Source: Brevinematia bacterium
Lineage (GTDB): Bacteria > Spirochaetota > Brevinematia > DTOW01
DNA length: 42,169 bases
Direction of reading: 5' to 3'
NCBI GenBank assembly: GCA_039630355.1
Contig: JBCNVF010000063.1
Location: 1 to 42,169 of the forward strand
The notes below the pieces were generated by a model. That model saw only the letters and a program-made list of their open reading frames with translations, had not been told where the DNA came from and made no database searches. Each line of letters begins with the position of its first letter. Positions within the stretch are counted from its first letter, which is position 1. Of this stretch, positions 7,860-16,933 are shown piece after piece. Position numbers and translations under genes: made by a program.

Positions 7860-8879
7860 TTAAAATTCCTCAATCTCCTCAATAAAGTCTGATACTTCCG
7901 AAGTTGTAAAATCATCACTAGAAAATGAAGTAGATAAAGCCACCCTATTCCAGTGTTTCAGGTATATTGTATCAAATGGTTTCCTTTCGTTCACTATCTC
8001 AGGATACACCACAAAACATTCATCGTTTTCAAAACAAATTCTTTTTTCATACTCCGAAATAAGCTTCTCATGGATTTTCTCACCAGGCCTAGGTTTAGAC
8101 TCAATAATTCTCGCCATAGGATATAATATCTTAACAAGATCCAATACCCTTGACGCTTGCATTTTAGGAATAAATATCTCTCCACCTTCCATCAAGGACA
8201 AACACCTAACTACAAACCTAGATGCTTCTTCTATAGTTATCCAGAACCTCGTCATATTTTTATCAGTCACATAAACAGGTTCCATATTTCGCTTTTTCTC
8301 TTTCACTACTTCAAAAATACTCCCCCTGCTGTTTATAACATTACCAAGCCTAACTACTGAAAATTTGGTTCTAAAGTTATTCCTTTCATCTATATTTCCA
8401 GAGATAAATATCCTCTCCGCACAGAGCTTTGTTGCTCCATAGGTGCTAGATGGCTCAACTGCCTTATCAGTGCTCACCATCATAGCCCTCTCTATCCCAC
8501 TTTCAATACTTGCATCAACTAAATTCTTTGTCCCTTCTATATTAGTCTTCACTAGCTCATAGGGATAGTATTCTCCAAATTCTACCCTCTTTAAAGCAGC
8601 TGAATGAATCACCAAATCTACACCTGAGGTATACCTCTTAATAGCTTCAACATCTCTTATATCCCCTAATTTAGGAACTACCTTCCTGTAATCCTTAAGA
8701 TCTTCAACCAACTTTGACAGCTTATACTCATCTCTACTTAACACTCTTATCTCCTTGACAAGCTCATAAAAGTTACTAAGTATGTATTTTAGGATACCAC
8801 CACCTATAGTGCCAGTAGCACCTGTGATGAGTATTACTTTATTTTCAAATAACAACCTCTCAATGAGCATCTTTACCAA
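7860..8879 (-). CDS. PseB/CapD-like nucleotide-sugar dehydratase (extended SDR)
   Basis: Extended short-chain dehydrogenase of the UDP-GlcNAc 4,6-dehydratase group, which starts synthesis of pseudaminic acid and related surface sugars. The nucleotide-binding loop is VILITGATGTIGGG. SAALKRVEFGEYYPYELVKT and NIEGTKNLVDAS are group-typical. The active-site region STDKAVEPSSTYGATK has the TDKA and YxxxK pattern of PseB and FlaA1 enzymes. The length of 339 lacks the membrane domain of long CapD proteins. The start overlaps the DUF3467 gene by 20 bp, so translation is probably coupled. Flagellin glycosylation is a plausible use in a spirochaete but is inference; other polysaccharide pathways are equally possible. 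Confidence 0.8.
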   Translation of the reverse strand: MVKMLIERLLFENKVILITGATGTIGGGILKYILSNFYELVKEIRVLSRDEYKLSKLVEDLKDYRKVVPKLGDIRDVEAIKRYTSGVDLVIHSAALKRVEFGEYYPYELVKTNIEGTKNLVDASIESGIERAMMVSTDKAVEPSSTYGATKLCAERIFISGNIDERNNFRTKFSVVRLGNVINSRGSIFEVVKEKKRNMEPVYVTDKNMTRFWITIEEASRFVVRCLSLMEGGEIFIPKMQASRVLDLVKILYPMARIIESKPRPGEKIHEKLISEYEKRICFENDECFVVYPEIVNERKPFDTIYLKHWNRVALSTSFSSDDFTTSEVSDFIEEIEEF

Positions 8880-9132
8880 ACTCCGGAAGAATTATAACAC
8901 CAAATTTCTTCTCATATTCAACTATATTGTTAGACAACAGACCAGCAAGCCTCTTTGCATTCCTCGGATTAAGGACTATCCTAGACACTACTCTAGGGTT
9001 TCTGTTACCAGGCATAATCCTAGCAAAGTCAAGAATAAACTCATCCTCATTGAACGAAACTATTATCAAATTTGAATAATGAGTAACTTCTAAATTCTCT
9101 GGGACTTCCAGTTGTAGCTCCTTCTTCTCCAT
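8860..9132 (-). CDS. DUF3467 family small protein
   Basis: 90 residues matching DUF3467: YSNLIIVSFNEDEFILDFAR, then MPGNRNPRVVSRIVLNP, then NAKRLAGLLSNNIVEYEKKF. The function of this conserved bacterial family is not established. The start codon overlaps the M16 stop (TAATG) and the stop lies inside the next gene, so it is the middle of a tightly coupled three-gene operon. Confidence 0.8.
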   Translation of the reverse strand: MEKKELQLEVPENLEVTHYSNLIIVSFNEDEFILDFARIMPGNRNPRVVSRIVLNPRNAKRLAGLLSNNIVEYEKKFGVIILPEFGKDAH

Positions 9133-10457
9133 TACTCACCCCCAACAATAACTGTCGCAAGCTCAGTCGGACGAAGATATTCTCTTGCAACTCTCTCTAT
9201 ATCCTCTCTTTTAATTACGGAAATTCTTTCAACATCTTTAATAAAATAGTTCTCCTTTAGCCCAAAAAGCTTCTCATACAGTAAAAACGAAGCAATGGTG
9301 GAGAAACTTTCCATACCAAGTAGTATGGAACCCTCTGAAAAGCCTTTAGCTTCCTCTAACTCTTTCTCTGTAATACCATCTCTTACTAGACTCAAAATCT
9401 CGTTCGTTATAATTTCTACAACTCTAGAGATATTCCTACCCTCGGTTTGCGTCCCAACGAAAAAATACCCGTTGAGCTTCCTATCAATATAGAAGTTACT
9501 AAACACCCCATAAGCAAGACCTTCCCTTTCTCTTATCTTCTCCATCAACCTAGAACCAAACCCACCACCCCCGAGAATAAAATTCAACACCTTCAGCTCT
9601 ACTCTATTGCGATCCTTAATATTGGTTGACAAGTGTCCAACCCTTATAGTAGCCTGCTTCAACTTCTTGCTTATCCTAACCTCCCTACTTTTGGACACAT
9701 TAGTAACCTCCGGTAGCGAAACTTCAGCTCTTTTCCCTTTCCACCCGGAATACTTTCTCTTTATAAACTCCACAAGTTTCCTCTTCTCCACCCTACCAAC
9801 TATCACCAAAACCGCATTATCAGGTGTGTAGAAATCCCTAAAAAACTTCTCCACATCCTCAGGTTGAATAGCACTTATACCACTTTCCTCTCCCTCAGGC
9901 TCTCTCCCATAAGGATGGTCACCATAAAGTTCCTTTAAAAACACTCTCCTCGTATACTCCCAGGGATCATCCTCCTTAACCTTAAGCGCAGAGATTATAT
10001 TTGGCCTAACTATATTCAACACCTCACCATCCACTTCAAACCCAGTCAAAACATCAAATAACTTTGAAAGAGATGTGTAAATATCCTCATACAGGCACTT
10101 AATGCCTATAGTGGCTATATCATGCCCAGACGAAGTATCTATACTCCCACCCAAAGACTCAACATGGTTTGGTATCTCCAGCATTCCATATCTTCTATTC
10201 TTAAATAGAAGCACCTGCGAGGTGAGATAAGCCAACCCAGGTTTACTCTCATACAAACTACCAGCTTCAAACCCCAATAGTATATTCACACTTCTAGCAT
10301 CACTAACATTCAATATCACAACTCTAAGACCATTATCAAGAGAAAAATCAGTTCTGTTTTTGCTTAAAGTCTTCAATACTTCAGAGATTCCCCCTCCCAT
10401 GCCTATCTCCCCCATCAATATCATCAAAACCAATACACACCAAAATACACACCTCAT
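9132..10457 (-). CDS. M16 family peptidase homologue without the HxxEH zinc motif
   Basis: Fold and flanking motifs are those of M16 peptidases: TDFSLDNGLRVVILN at the N-terminus, PNHVESLGGSIDTSSGHD, DPWEYTRRVFLKELYGDHPY, and in the second half REREGLAYGVFSNFY. Where the zinc motif HxxEH should stand after PG, the sequence reads GLAYLTSQVLLF, so both histidines and the glutamate are missing. It is therefore probably a non-catalytic partner subunit, like one half of bacterial M16 heterodimers. A signal peptide (RCVFWCVLVLMILMG) sends it to the periplasm. I prefer ATG 10457 to the GTG at 10466 because the predicted transcript starts near 10462. Confidence 0.85.
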   Translation of the reverse strand: MRCVFWCVLVLMILMGEIGMGGGISEVLKTLSKNRTDFSLDNGLRVVILNVSDARSVNILLGFEAGSLYESKPGLAYLTSQVLLFKNRRYGMLEIPNHVESLGGSIDTSSGHDIATIGIKCLYEDIYTSLSKLFDVLTGFEVDGEVLNIVRPNIISALKVKEDDPWEYTRRVFLKELYGDHPYGREPEGEESGISAIQPEDVEKFFRDFYTPDNAVLVIVGRVEKRKLVEFIKRKYSGWKGKRAEVSLPEVTNVSKSREVRISKKLKQATIRVGHLSTNIKDRNRVELKVLNFILGGGGFGSRLMEKIREREGLAYGVFSNFYIDRKLNGYFFVGTQTEGRNISRVVEIITNEILSLVRDGITEKELEEAKGFSEGSILLGMESFSTIASFLLYEKLFGLKENYFIKDVERISVIKREDIERVAREYLRPTELATVIVGGE

Positions 10458-10468
10458 AACCTGCACTA

Positions 10469-10498
10469 AGTATATTTAATCCTAAGTCTCCTTATCAA
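10469..10498 (-). promoter_or_regulatory. Candidate promoter of the M16 / DUF3467 / PseB-like operon
   Basis: On the minus strand, TTGATA (10498-10493), 18 bp, TATACT (10474-10469). The predicted start near 10462 leaves only a few leader bases before ATG 10457. Confidence 0.5.
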
Positions 10499-10588
10499 AA
10501 ATAGCTAAGCCTGATAAGTTAAAAATACTGTAAGCAGAAAACCAATCGGTGAATTCAAACTATTTTGCATCAGCCCTAGAAATCTAGC

Positions 10589-12016
10589 TTAGTCTCTTAT
10601 GATCGTTTTTACCAAATTCTTCCTGCTATCAAATATCTCCACCTTCATCGGCATCTGCCCGATAGCATGTGTTGAACAGGAAAGACAAGGATCAAAACAT
10701 CTTATTCCAGCTTCAATTCTGTTCAGCATTCCCTCCTTTACATCCCCATTTTTTATGTATGCCTTAGCAATCTGCAAAACAGTTTTATTCATTGCAAGGT
10801 TATTGTGTCCCGTTGCAATTATAAGGTTAACTTTCTGTAATATGCCATTCTCATCAACCCAATAATGATGAAACAGCGTTCCTCTTGGTGCTTCGGAAAC
10901 CCCAACACCCACCTCTTTGTTCACTCCACCATAAACTCTGTATTTTCCTTTATAAATCACAGGATTCTGCACTATCTCTTCTATCTTCTCAAGGCAATGG
11001 AGGATCTCAATAAGCCTTGCATAATGATACATGAATGAGCTTAGCACAACCCCATTCGGTGAAAGAGATTTAAACTCCTTTAGTTCCTTATCTGCTAAAG
11101 GAGTTCCCATCCTATTTACTATATTAAGCCTTGCAAGCGGTCCAACCCTATACATTCCACCAGGATATCCAACAGACTTAAGATATGGGAACTTTAGGTA
11201 AGAATACTCTGAGCTTGCCTCACCTATATACTCATAGTATTTCCTAGGATCAATTTTATCCAGAATCACATTTCCATTAGCATCAATAACTCTTAGAAGC
11301 CCATCATGATGGTTATAGGAGCCATCCTCATTCACAAGCCCAACAAAATAGCTTGAAAAGTTTCCAAAGTTCTCTACAGTATCTTTGTTTTTATCAATAT
11401 AGGACTTGAAAAACTCAATTCCTATTCGCGTAGTTTCCTTTGCCTCAGGAATCTGGTCTAGTATCACCTGCTTTTTATCTTCCGATAAAGGCTCTCTAAC
11501 TCCTCCGGGCACAGCCCAGGCTGGATGAATCTTTTTGCCACCAAGCATTTCTATAATATCCTGCCCAAACTTCCTAAGCCTGATACCTCTCTTTGCTAGG
11601 TCAGGAAACTTCTCTATAACCCCAAAGATGTTTCTTTTCGCTGGATCTGAATCAAACCCTAATAACAGATCTGGTGATGATAGATGGAAAAAACTAAGAG
11701 CATGAGACTGAACAAACTGTGCAGAATTCATTAAATATCTTAGAAGCTTTGCTGCTTCTGGAACCTCAATTCCCATAATATCGTCACCAGCCCTAGCAGA
11801 TGCCAGAAGATGACTAACTGGGCAAATCCCACATATCCTCTGCGTTATACCTGGCATCTCGGTATACAATCTCCCTTCACAAAATTTCTCAAACCCTCTA
11901 ACCTCAGTAACATGAAAATGAACATCCTCAACATTACCATTATCATCAAGATATATACTTATCTTCGCATGTCCCTCTATTCTTGTAACAGGGTCAACTA
12001 TTATCCTTTTCACCAT
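10589..12016 (-). CDS. hoxH: [NiFe]-hydrogenase large subunit HoxH
   Basis: Carries the Ni-Fe catalytic site of a cytoplasmic group 3 hydrogenase. The N-terminal cysteine pair is in [10 protein letters not shown] (Cys62, Cys65) and the C-terminal pair in DPCLSCSTH (Cys444, Cys447). [12 protein letters not shown] opens the protein as usual. A 25-residue tail follows His450; in this family a dedicated endopeptidase removes it after nickel insertion. No such protease or Hyp maturation gene is in the window, so they must lie elsewhere. It is the last gene of the hox operon, with a good AGGAGG site and a 9-base gap after hoxY. Confidence 0.93.
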   Translation of the reverse strand: MVKRIIVDPVTRIEGHAKISIYLDDNGNVEDVHFHVTEVRGFEKFCEGRLYTEMPGITQRICGICPVSHLLASARAGDDIMGIEVPEAAKLLRYLMNSAQFVQSHALSFFHLSSPDLLLGFDSDPAKRNIFGVIEKFPDLAKRGIRLRKFGQDIIEMLGGKKIHPAWAVPGGVREPLSEDKKQVILDQIPEAKETTRIGIEFFKSYIDKNKDTVENFGNFSSYFVGLVNEDGSYNHHDGLLRVIDANGNVILDKIDPRKYYEYIGEASSEYSYLKFPYLKSVGYPGGMYRVGPLARLNIVNRMGTPLADKELKEFKSLSPNGVVLSSFMYHYARLIEILHCLEKIEEIVQNPVIYKGKYRVYGGVNKEVGVGVSEAPRGTLFHHYWVDENGILQKVNLIIATGHNNLAMNKTVLQIAKAYIKNGDVKEGMLNRIEAGIRCFDPCLSCSTHAIGQMPMKVEIFDSRKNLVKTIIRD

Positions 12017-12025
12017 ACTTACCTC

Positions 12026-12589
12026 CTAACCATATCTATAATGCTCTTCCGTAAACTTAGGTTGTCTACCTTCAAGCAAACATTTTATAGTATACCAGAT
12101 TGTATCAGCAGAAGGTGGACAACCTGTAATAAAGTAATCAACCTTCACAACATGAGAGATAGGCACAACTTTATTCAAAAGTTTAGGAATGACTGTCTTA
12201 TCTGACGGAACCTGCTGATTGTAACTCGCTTTTTCCAAATATACTGCATTCAGAACATCATCTACCCCAAAAAGATTTCTATAAGCAGGCACATTACCCG
12301 AAACCGCACAATCTCCAAACGCTATAACTAGCTTACTTCTCTCTCTCACGATCTTGAGAACTTCAACATTATCTGTATTCACAACAGCTCCTTCAACTAA
12401 GGTAATATCAACTTCTGGGTAATCCTGATACTCCTTGATAGGTGTATGGAGCTTCCAATCAGTAATTGGCGAGGACATAAACTCAGCATACTGAGCAAGC
12501 TCAAGTAGCCTTTCGTCTAGATCTAGAAACGACATATGACAACCAGAACAACCACCTAACCAAACAGTGCCTATTCTTATCTTGCCCAT
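12026..12589 (-). CDS. hoxY: [NiFe]-hydrogenase small subunit HoxY
   Basis: Short small subunit (187 residues) with only the proximal [4Fe-4S] cluster: Cys14 and Cys17 in GGCSGCHMSF, Cys94 in FGDCAVSGN, and Cys157 in TGCPPSAD. The missing medial and distal cluster domain and missing Tat signal are typical of cytoplasmic Hox-type enzymes. It passes electrons between the HoxH active site and the HoxU clusters. The start overlaps the end of hoxU by 13 bp, indicating coupled translation. Confidence 0.92.
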   Translation of the reverse strand: MGKIRIGTVWLGGCSGCHMSFLDLDERLLELAQYAEFMSSPITDWKLHTPIKEYQDYPEVDITLVEGAVVNTDNVEVLKIVRERSKLVIAFGDCAVSGNVPAYRNLFGVDDVLNAVYLEKASYNQQVPSDKTVIPKLLNKVVPISHVVKVDYFITGCPPSADTIWYTIKCLLEGRQPKFTEEHYRYG

Positions 12590-13293
12590 AGTTTAGCCTC
12601 CCTTCCTTCAAGAATTCTTTGCAAAAAGCTCCTATCTTTAACCATTTCAGATGGAGTCGCAGTTTTATCAAACAAAGCTCCCACAGGACATACCTGAACA
12701 CATTTGCCACACTGAGTGCACTCTTTAACCTGCCCCCAAGGCTGATTTAGCCCCGAGACAATTCTAGTTGCAATTCCCCTACCCTTAAGATCCCAAACAT
12801 GCGCTCCCTCAACCTCATCACAAACTCTTATACACCTTGTGCACTTCACACATTTACTTTGATCTGCCACAAACCGAGGATGAGACGCATCTATCTGGAA
12901 AGACTGCCAAAGGTAATCAAACCTTACATGATCCATTTCTACCATAAATCCAAGTTGCTGTAAGTCACAGTTTCCATTTACCACACAAGAAGCGCATACA
13001 TGATTTCCCTCAGCAAACAGTAATTCAACTAATATCCTTCTATAAGTCCTCAGTTTCTCAGTATCCGTCTCAATAAACATTCCTTCCTGAATTTTTGTAG
13101 TGCAAGCTGGAACTAGTTTAGAAATCCCTCTGACTTCAACCAGACACAACCTGCAAGCACCCACAGGAGTAAGTCCTTTTAAATTACACAAAGCAGGAAT
13201 AGGAATATTGTTCTCTCTTATAACATCAAGAATCGTCTGTCCTTCTCTTCCAGTGCACTCAATACCATTTATGGTTAAAGTTAAAACACTCAT
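12577..13293 (-). CDS. hoxU: Hydrogenase diaphorase iron-sulfur subunit HoxU
   Basis: NuoG-like N-terminal module that wires the flavin subunit to the hydrogenase. Visible sites: a plant-type [2Fe-2S] cluster (Cys36, 47, 50, 64); a His/Cys [4Fe-4S] site (His98, Cys100, 103, 109) in GNHVCASCVVNGNC; and two ferredoxin-type [4Fe-4S] motifs, CVKCTRCIRVC (148-158) and CTQCGKCVQVC (192-202). 238 residues is the usual HoxU length, without the large C-terminal domain of NuoG. A strong AGGAGG site precedes the ATG. Confidence 0.92.
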   Translation of the reverse strand: MSVLTLTINGIECTGREGQTILDVIRENNIPIPALCNLKGLTPVGACRLCLVEVRGISKLVPACTTKIQEGMFIETDTEKLRTYRRILVELLFAEGNHVCASCVVNGNCDLQQLGFMVEMDHVRFDYLWQSFQIDASHPRFVADQSKCVKCTRCIRVCDEVEGAHVWDLKGRGIATRIVSGLNQPWGQVKECTQCGKCVQVCPVGALFDKTATPSEMVKDRSFLQRILEGREAKLWAR

Positions 13294-13304
13294 AATATGA
13301 CCTC

Positions 13305-14966
13305 CTAAACATAAGAATTTATAGTATCAAAAGATTTTATTTCACAAACCCCAGCAATACATCTCTTTTCGTTGATATGAGCTAAATACTCTTCCTCAAA
13401 ATATGTAATAGAACTTAAGACAGGATTAGGAGCAGTCTGCCCAAGTCCACACAAGCTCATCTCTCTAACAGCAAAGGCAAGATCTTTAAGATTGCGATAA
13501 TCCGTCATAGTAGCCCTACCCTCTGTTATTTTCTGAAGTATATTCCTTAAAGTTACAGTTCCTACCCTACAAGGTATGCACTTACCGCAAGACTCCTCAG
13601 CGCAAAACTCCATAAAAAACTTCGCAACATCAACCATACAAGTATTTTCATCCATCACTATAAATCCACCAGATCCCATTATAGAACCAACTTGCTTCAA
13701 GCTATCGTAATCAATAGGAAGATCAATATATTTCTCAGGAATACAACCACCAGAAGGTCCACCAGTCTGAACAGCCTTGAACTTCTTTCCGCCTTGTATT
13801 CCTCCACCTATCTCGTATATCATTTCTCTTATAGTTATACCCATAGGAACCTCAACAAGCCCAGTATTATTTATCTTCCCTGCAAGAGCAAAGATCTTAG
13901 TCCCCTTACTTCTCTCAGTTCCGATAGACGAAAACCAATCTCCACCATTTTCAATGATTGCGTAAATATTCGCAAAAGTTTCCACATTGTTTATAAGAGT
14001 TGGGTATCCCCAAAGTCCTTTCTCCGCTGGAAACGGTGGCCTTTGCTTAGGCATTCCTCTCCTACCCTCAATTGACGCAATCAAAGCGGTTTCTTCACCA
14101 CATACAAAAGCTCCAGCTCCAACCCTAATGTGTATATCAAAGCTAAAATCAGTATCCATTATATCAACACCAAGTAATCCAGCCCTTCTTGCTTCCTTTA
14201 TAGCCTTATTTAACCTCTCTATCGCAAGTGGATACTCAGCCCTTACATATATAAACCCTTGCGTAGCACCAACCGCATAAGCTGCTATAGTCATCCCTTC
14301 TATCAATCTATGGGGCATACTCTCCATAACACTTCTGTCCATAAAGGCTCCCGGGTCTCCCTCATCACCATTACACACGACAAACTTAAGCTCAGAGGAC
14401 TGTTTAGCAACTGTTTCCCACTTTATACCTGTCGGAAATCCTGCACCACCTCTCCCCCTCAAACCACTCTTTTTTACCTCCTCTATAACATCCTCCCTAC
14501 TCATCTCTGTCAAGACTTTAGCCAAAGCTGAATATCCACCAGTAGCAATATACTGTTCAAGACTTGCAGGATCAACCTTATCAAAATCCTTCAACACTAT
14601 ATAAAACTGCTTTCTGTAAAAAGGATCATCCCTAGTTATGATATTCCTCTCATCAGGAGTCCCCCTAACAAAATGCTTTTCCACTATCTCCGGCAAATTT
14701 GCCTCAGAAACGTTAGTGTAGATCTTCCCATCTGGCTCAACAAGCATAAGTGGACCCTTTCCACAAAGTCCCAAGCAACCAACATTTATCACCGCAACCT
14801 GATCCCTTATACCATATTTCGCTAATTCATCCTCAATAACCTTCTTGAAAGAGTTACTACCCAGAGAATAACAGCTAGCCCCACTACATACCAAAATCCT
14901 ATACTTATACTTACTCAAACTCTCAATCTGCTTTTCTGCTACTTCCCTCAGTTCCTCCGAAGTCAC
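13305..14966 (-). CDS. hoxF: NAD(H)-binding flavin diaphorase subunit HoxF (first of two)
   Basis: Oxidises or reduces NAD(P)H at FMN for the hydrogenase. Domain order: an N-terminal thioredoxin-like [2Fe-2S] domain (VCSGASC and GCLGLCGKGP); then the NuoF core with the FMN loop GLRGRGGAGFPTG, the nucleotide region VVCNGDEGDPGAFMDR, and CGEETALI; then the [4Fe-4S] motif SCGKCIPCR with the fourth cysteine in SLCGLG. It ends in KRCIAGVCE without the C-terminal ferredoxin domain seen in HydB proteins. The GTG start has AGGAGGG five bases upstream. It is closely related to the gene before it in the operon. NAD versus NADP preference cannot be read from sequence alone. Confidence 0.9.
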   Translation of the reverse strand: MTSEELREVAEKQIESLSKYKYRILVCSGASCYSLGSNSFKKVIEDELAKYGIRDQVAVINVGCLGLCGKGPLMLVEPDGKIYTNVSEANLPEIVEKHFVRGTPDERNIITRDDPFYRKQFYIVLKDFDKVDPASLEQYIATGGYSALAKVLTEMSREDVIEEVKKSGLRGRGGAGFPTGIKWETVAKQSSELKFVVCNGDEGDPGAFMDRSVMESMPHRLIEGMTIAAYAVGATQGFIYVRAEYPLAIERLNKAIKEARRAGLLGVDIMDTDFSFDIHIRVGAGAFVCGEETALIASIEGRRGMPKQRPPFPAEKGLWGYPTLINNVETFANIYAIIENGGDWFSSIGTERSKGTKIFALAGKINNTGLVEVPMGITIREMIYEIGGGIQGGKKFKAVQTGGPSGGCIPEKYIDLPIDYDSLKQVGSIMGSGGFIVMDENTCMVDVAKFFMEFCAEESCGKCIPCRVGTVTLRNILQKITEGRATMTDYRNLKDLAFAVREMSLCGLGQTAPNPVLSSITYFEEEYLAHINEKRCIAGVCEIKSFDTINSYV

Positions 14967-15094
14967 TTTTCCCTCCTCTAGATTACCTAAATTTTATATA
15001 TTTTAAGCGAGAAGTTTAACGAACTTGCAAAATAATACATAACTTGTAGCATTTGTTATAAAAATTGTTAAATACAACTCAACCTTCACCAATA
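14967..15094 (-). other. 128-bp gap between the two hoxF-like genes
   Basis: This is the only sizeable gap inside the hox operon. It is AT-rich and holds a TTGCAA box (minus strand) followed by TA-rich sequence, so an internal promoter is possible but not convincing. I see no stable terminator hairpin. Confidence 0.35.
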
Positions 15095-16762
15095 TCAATG
15101 TGCAAGAGCCTCCTCAAAATGAGATAATTCACACACCCCTGCTCTACATATCCTTTTCTCAAAGTGTTCTTCAAACTCTTCCCTAAAATACTTAAGTGCC
15201 GAGATTAGTGGATTCACCGACCCTTGTCCCAATCCACATAGACTACACTCTCTTATAACATCTACTAGCTGGAGAAGGTTATCAAAATCCCTTTGAGTAG
15301 CACTTCCCTTAGTGATCTTGACCAATATATCTTTTATCACAGTATCTCCCACTCTGCATGGCACACACTGTCCACAAGACTCGTCTGCACAAAACTCTAT
15401 GAAGAACTTCGTCACATCTACAATGCAACTACTATCATCAAGAACTATAAATTCTCCCGACCCTAGGTTAGCTCCTACCCTCCGCATACTCTCAAAATCT
15501 GCTGGCGTGTCTATCAGCGCCTCAGGAACAAAGCTACCTAAAGGTCCCCCTATTTGTAGTGCCTTAAACTTTCTCCCATTAGGAATACCCCCACCTATGT
15601 CAAATATTATCTCCCTGAGCGGAGTTCCAAGAGGAACCTCCACTAACCCTATGTTGTTTACCTTTCCAGTAATACTAAAAAGTTTGGTGCCAGGGCTATT
15701 TTTAGTGCCAAAACCCCTAAACCATTCACCGCCGTTCTCAATTATAGCATAGATGTTTGCAAATGTCTCAACGTTGTTTACTACAGTAGGACGCCCATAA
15801 ATTCCCTTCTCCGTTGGAAATGGTGGCTTCTGCCTAGGATTTCCCCTTCTACCTTCAAGAAGTGAAATAAGCCCTGTCTCCTCACCTGTTATGTATGCAC
15901 CCACTGCTATTCTAACATCTATCCTGAAATTGAAATTAGTGCCGAATATTCTAGTGCCCAAAACTCCTAACCTCTCGGCAGAGTTTATAGCTTTAATTAT
16001 CCTATCAATCGCCAAGGTATACCTTGAGTTTATGCAGATAAACCCATGAGAAGCTCCTACCGCATACCCAGCTATTGCCATACCCTCAAGAACCCTATGC
16101 GGTAAGCTTTCTAGTATTCCCCTATCTACAAATGCACCAGGATCACCTTCCTCCGCATTGCATATTATATACTTTATCTCACCTTCCTGCTTTGATACAT
16201 TCTCCCATTTCACACCAGTTGAGAATCCAGCTCCACCTCTTCCCTTTAAACCACTCTTTTTAACCTCTGAAATCACCTCCTCAGGCGTCATTTCGGTAAC
16301 CGCCTTATAGAGAGCACCATACCCACCAACCGCAATATACTCCTCAATACTCTCAGGGTCAATTTCTCCACAATGATCTAATACTATCCTAACTTGCCTC
16401 TGATAGAAAGGTATATTAGTATCCAGAAGATTTCTCTCATCAATCTCCTTATCAACAAGATGCTTCTTCATTATTCTCTCAACATCATCAACAAACACTC
16501 TCTCATACACTACCCCATCAGGCTCTATCTTCACCAGTGGCCCCCGACCACACAACCCCAAACAACCAACTTGACTTACATCAACTTTATTCTCAAGATT
16601 ATATCTCTTAAGAAATTCTCTTATAACATCAATCACTTTCTTACTACCCTTTAATAAATGATCACAACTTGCACCTCCACAAACTAATACTCTCTTCTCA
16701 AATCTGCTTCTCCTATCCTCAACCTTAGCTATCGCTTCTCTCAAAACTGGATCCATACCCAT
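15095..16762 (-). CDS. Second HoxF/NuoF-like diaphorase subunit, first gene of the hox operon
   Basis: Same architecture as the following gene: a thioredoxin-like [2Fe-2S] domain (VCGGASC and GCLGLCGRGP), FMN loop GLKGRGGAGFSTG, nucleotide region IICNAEEGDPGAFVDR, and cluster motif SCGQCVPCR with SLCGLG. All cluster cysteines are kept. It differs at nucleotide-site positions: NAEEG for NGDEG, TGEETGLI for CGEETALI, and GGPLGSFVP for GGPSGGCIP. It occupies the place where hoxE stands in cyanobacterial hoxEFUYH. The frame extends to TTG 16807, but that codon is part of the predicted -35 box; ATG 16762 or 16756 follows an AGAGGGG site. It may bind a different nucleotide or serve as an electron-transfer module. 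Confidence 0.85.
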   Translation of the reverse strand: MGMDPVLREAIAKVEDRRSRFEKRVLVCGGASCDHLLKGSKKVIDVIREFLKRYNLENKVDVSQVGCLGLCGRGPLVKIEPDGVVYERVFVDDVERIMKKHLVDKEIDERNLLDTNIPFYQRQVRIVLDHCGEIDPESIEEYIAVGGYGALYKAVTEMTPEEVISEVKKSGLKGRGGAGFSTGVKWENVSKQEGEIKYIICNAEEGDPGAFVDRGILESLPHRVLEGMAIAGYAVGASHGFICINSRYTLAIDRIIKAINSAERLGVLGTRIFGTNFNFRIDVRIAVGAYITGEETGLISLLEGRRGNPRQKPPFPTEKGIYGRPTVVNNVETFANIYAIIENGGEWFRGFGTKNSPGTKLFSITGKVNNIGLVEVPLGTPLREIIFDIGGGIPNGRKFKALQIGGPLGSFVPEALIDTPADFESMRRVGANLGSGEFIVLDDSSCIVDVTKFFIEFCADESCGQCVPCRVGDTVIKDILVKITKGSATQRDFDNLLQLVDVIRECSLCGLGQGSVNPLISALKYFREEFEEHFEKRICRAGVCELSHFEEALAH

Positions 16763-16778
16763 ACCCCTCTCTACCTGA

Positions 16779-16807
16779 AATATAAATAAAGCCCAACTAA
16801 TAGTCAA
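16779..16807 (-). promoter_or_regulatory. Promoter of the hox operon
   Basis: On the minus strand, TTGACT (16807-16802), 17 bp, TATATT (16784-16779). Both boxes are one base from consensus at ideal spacing. The start would be near 16772, giving a very short leader that holds the AGAGGGG ribosome site. Confidence 0.65.
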
Positions 16808-16933
16808 TCTTTTACAATATCAAAAGTCCTCAAAAACCATCACAGCACAAAACAACAGCTAAACCTTACGCTCACAAACTTGAAAAAACTGGAAGTGCTT
16901 ACTGAAAATTAGACAAGCTTAATTCCTAAACTT

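Noticed and set aside
10589-12016. Membrane-bound uptake hydrogenase
   Set aside because: HoxY has no Tat signal and only the proximal cluster, and the partners are diaphorase subunits, so it is a cytoplasmic group 3 type.
13692-14531. Plus-strand frames opposite the hox genes
   Set aside because: They are antisense shadows of well-supported hoxF with no motif or ribosome site.
16763-16807. N-terminal extension of the first hox gene from TTG 16807
   Set aside because: That TTG is part of the predicted -35 box, and the extension has no ribosome-binding site or family similarity.
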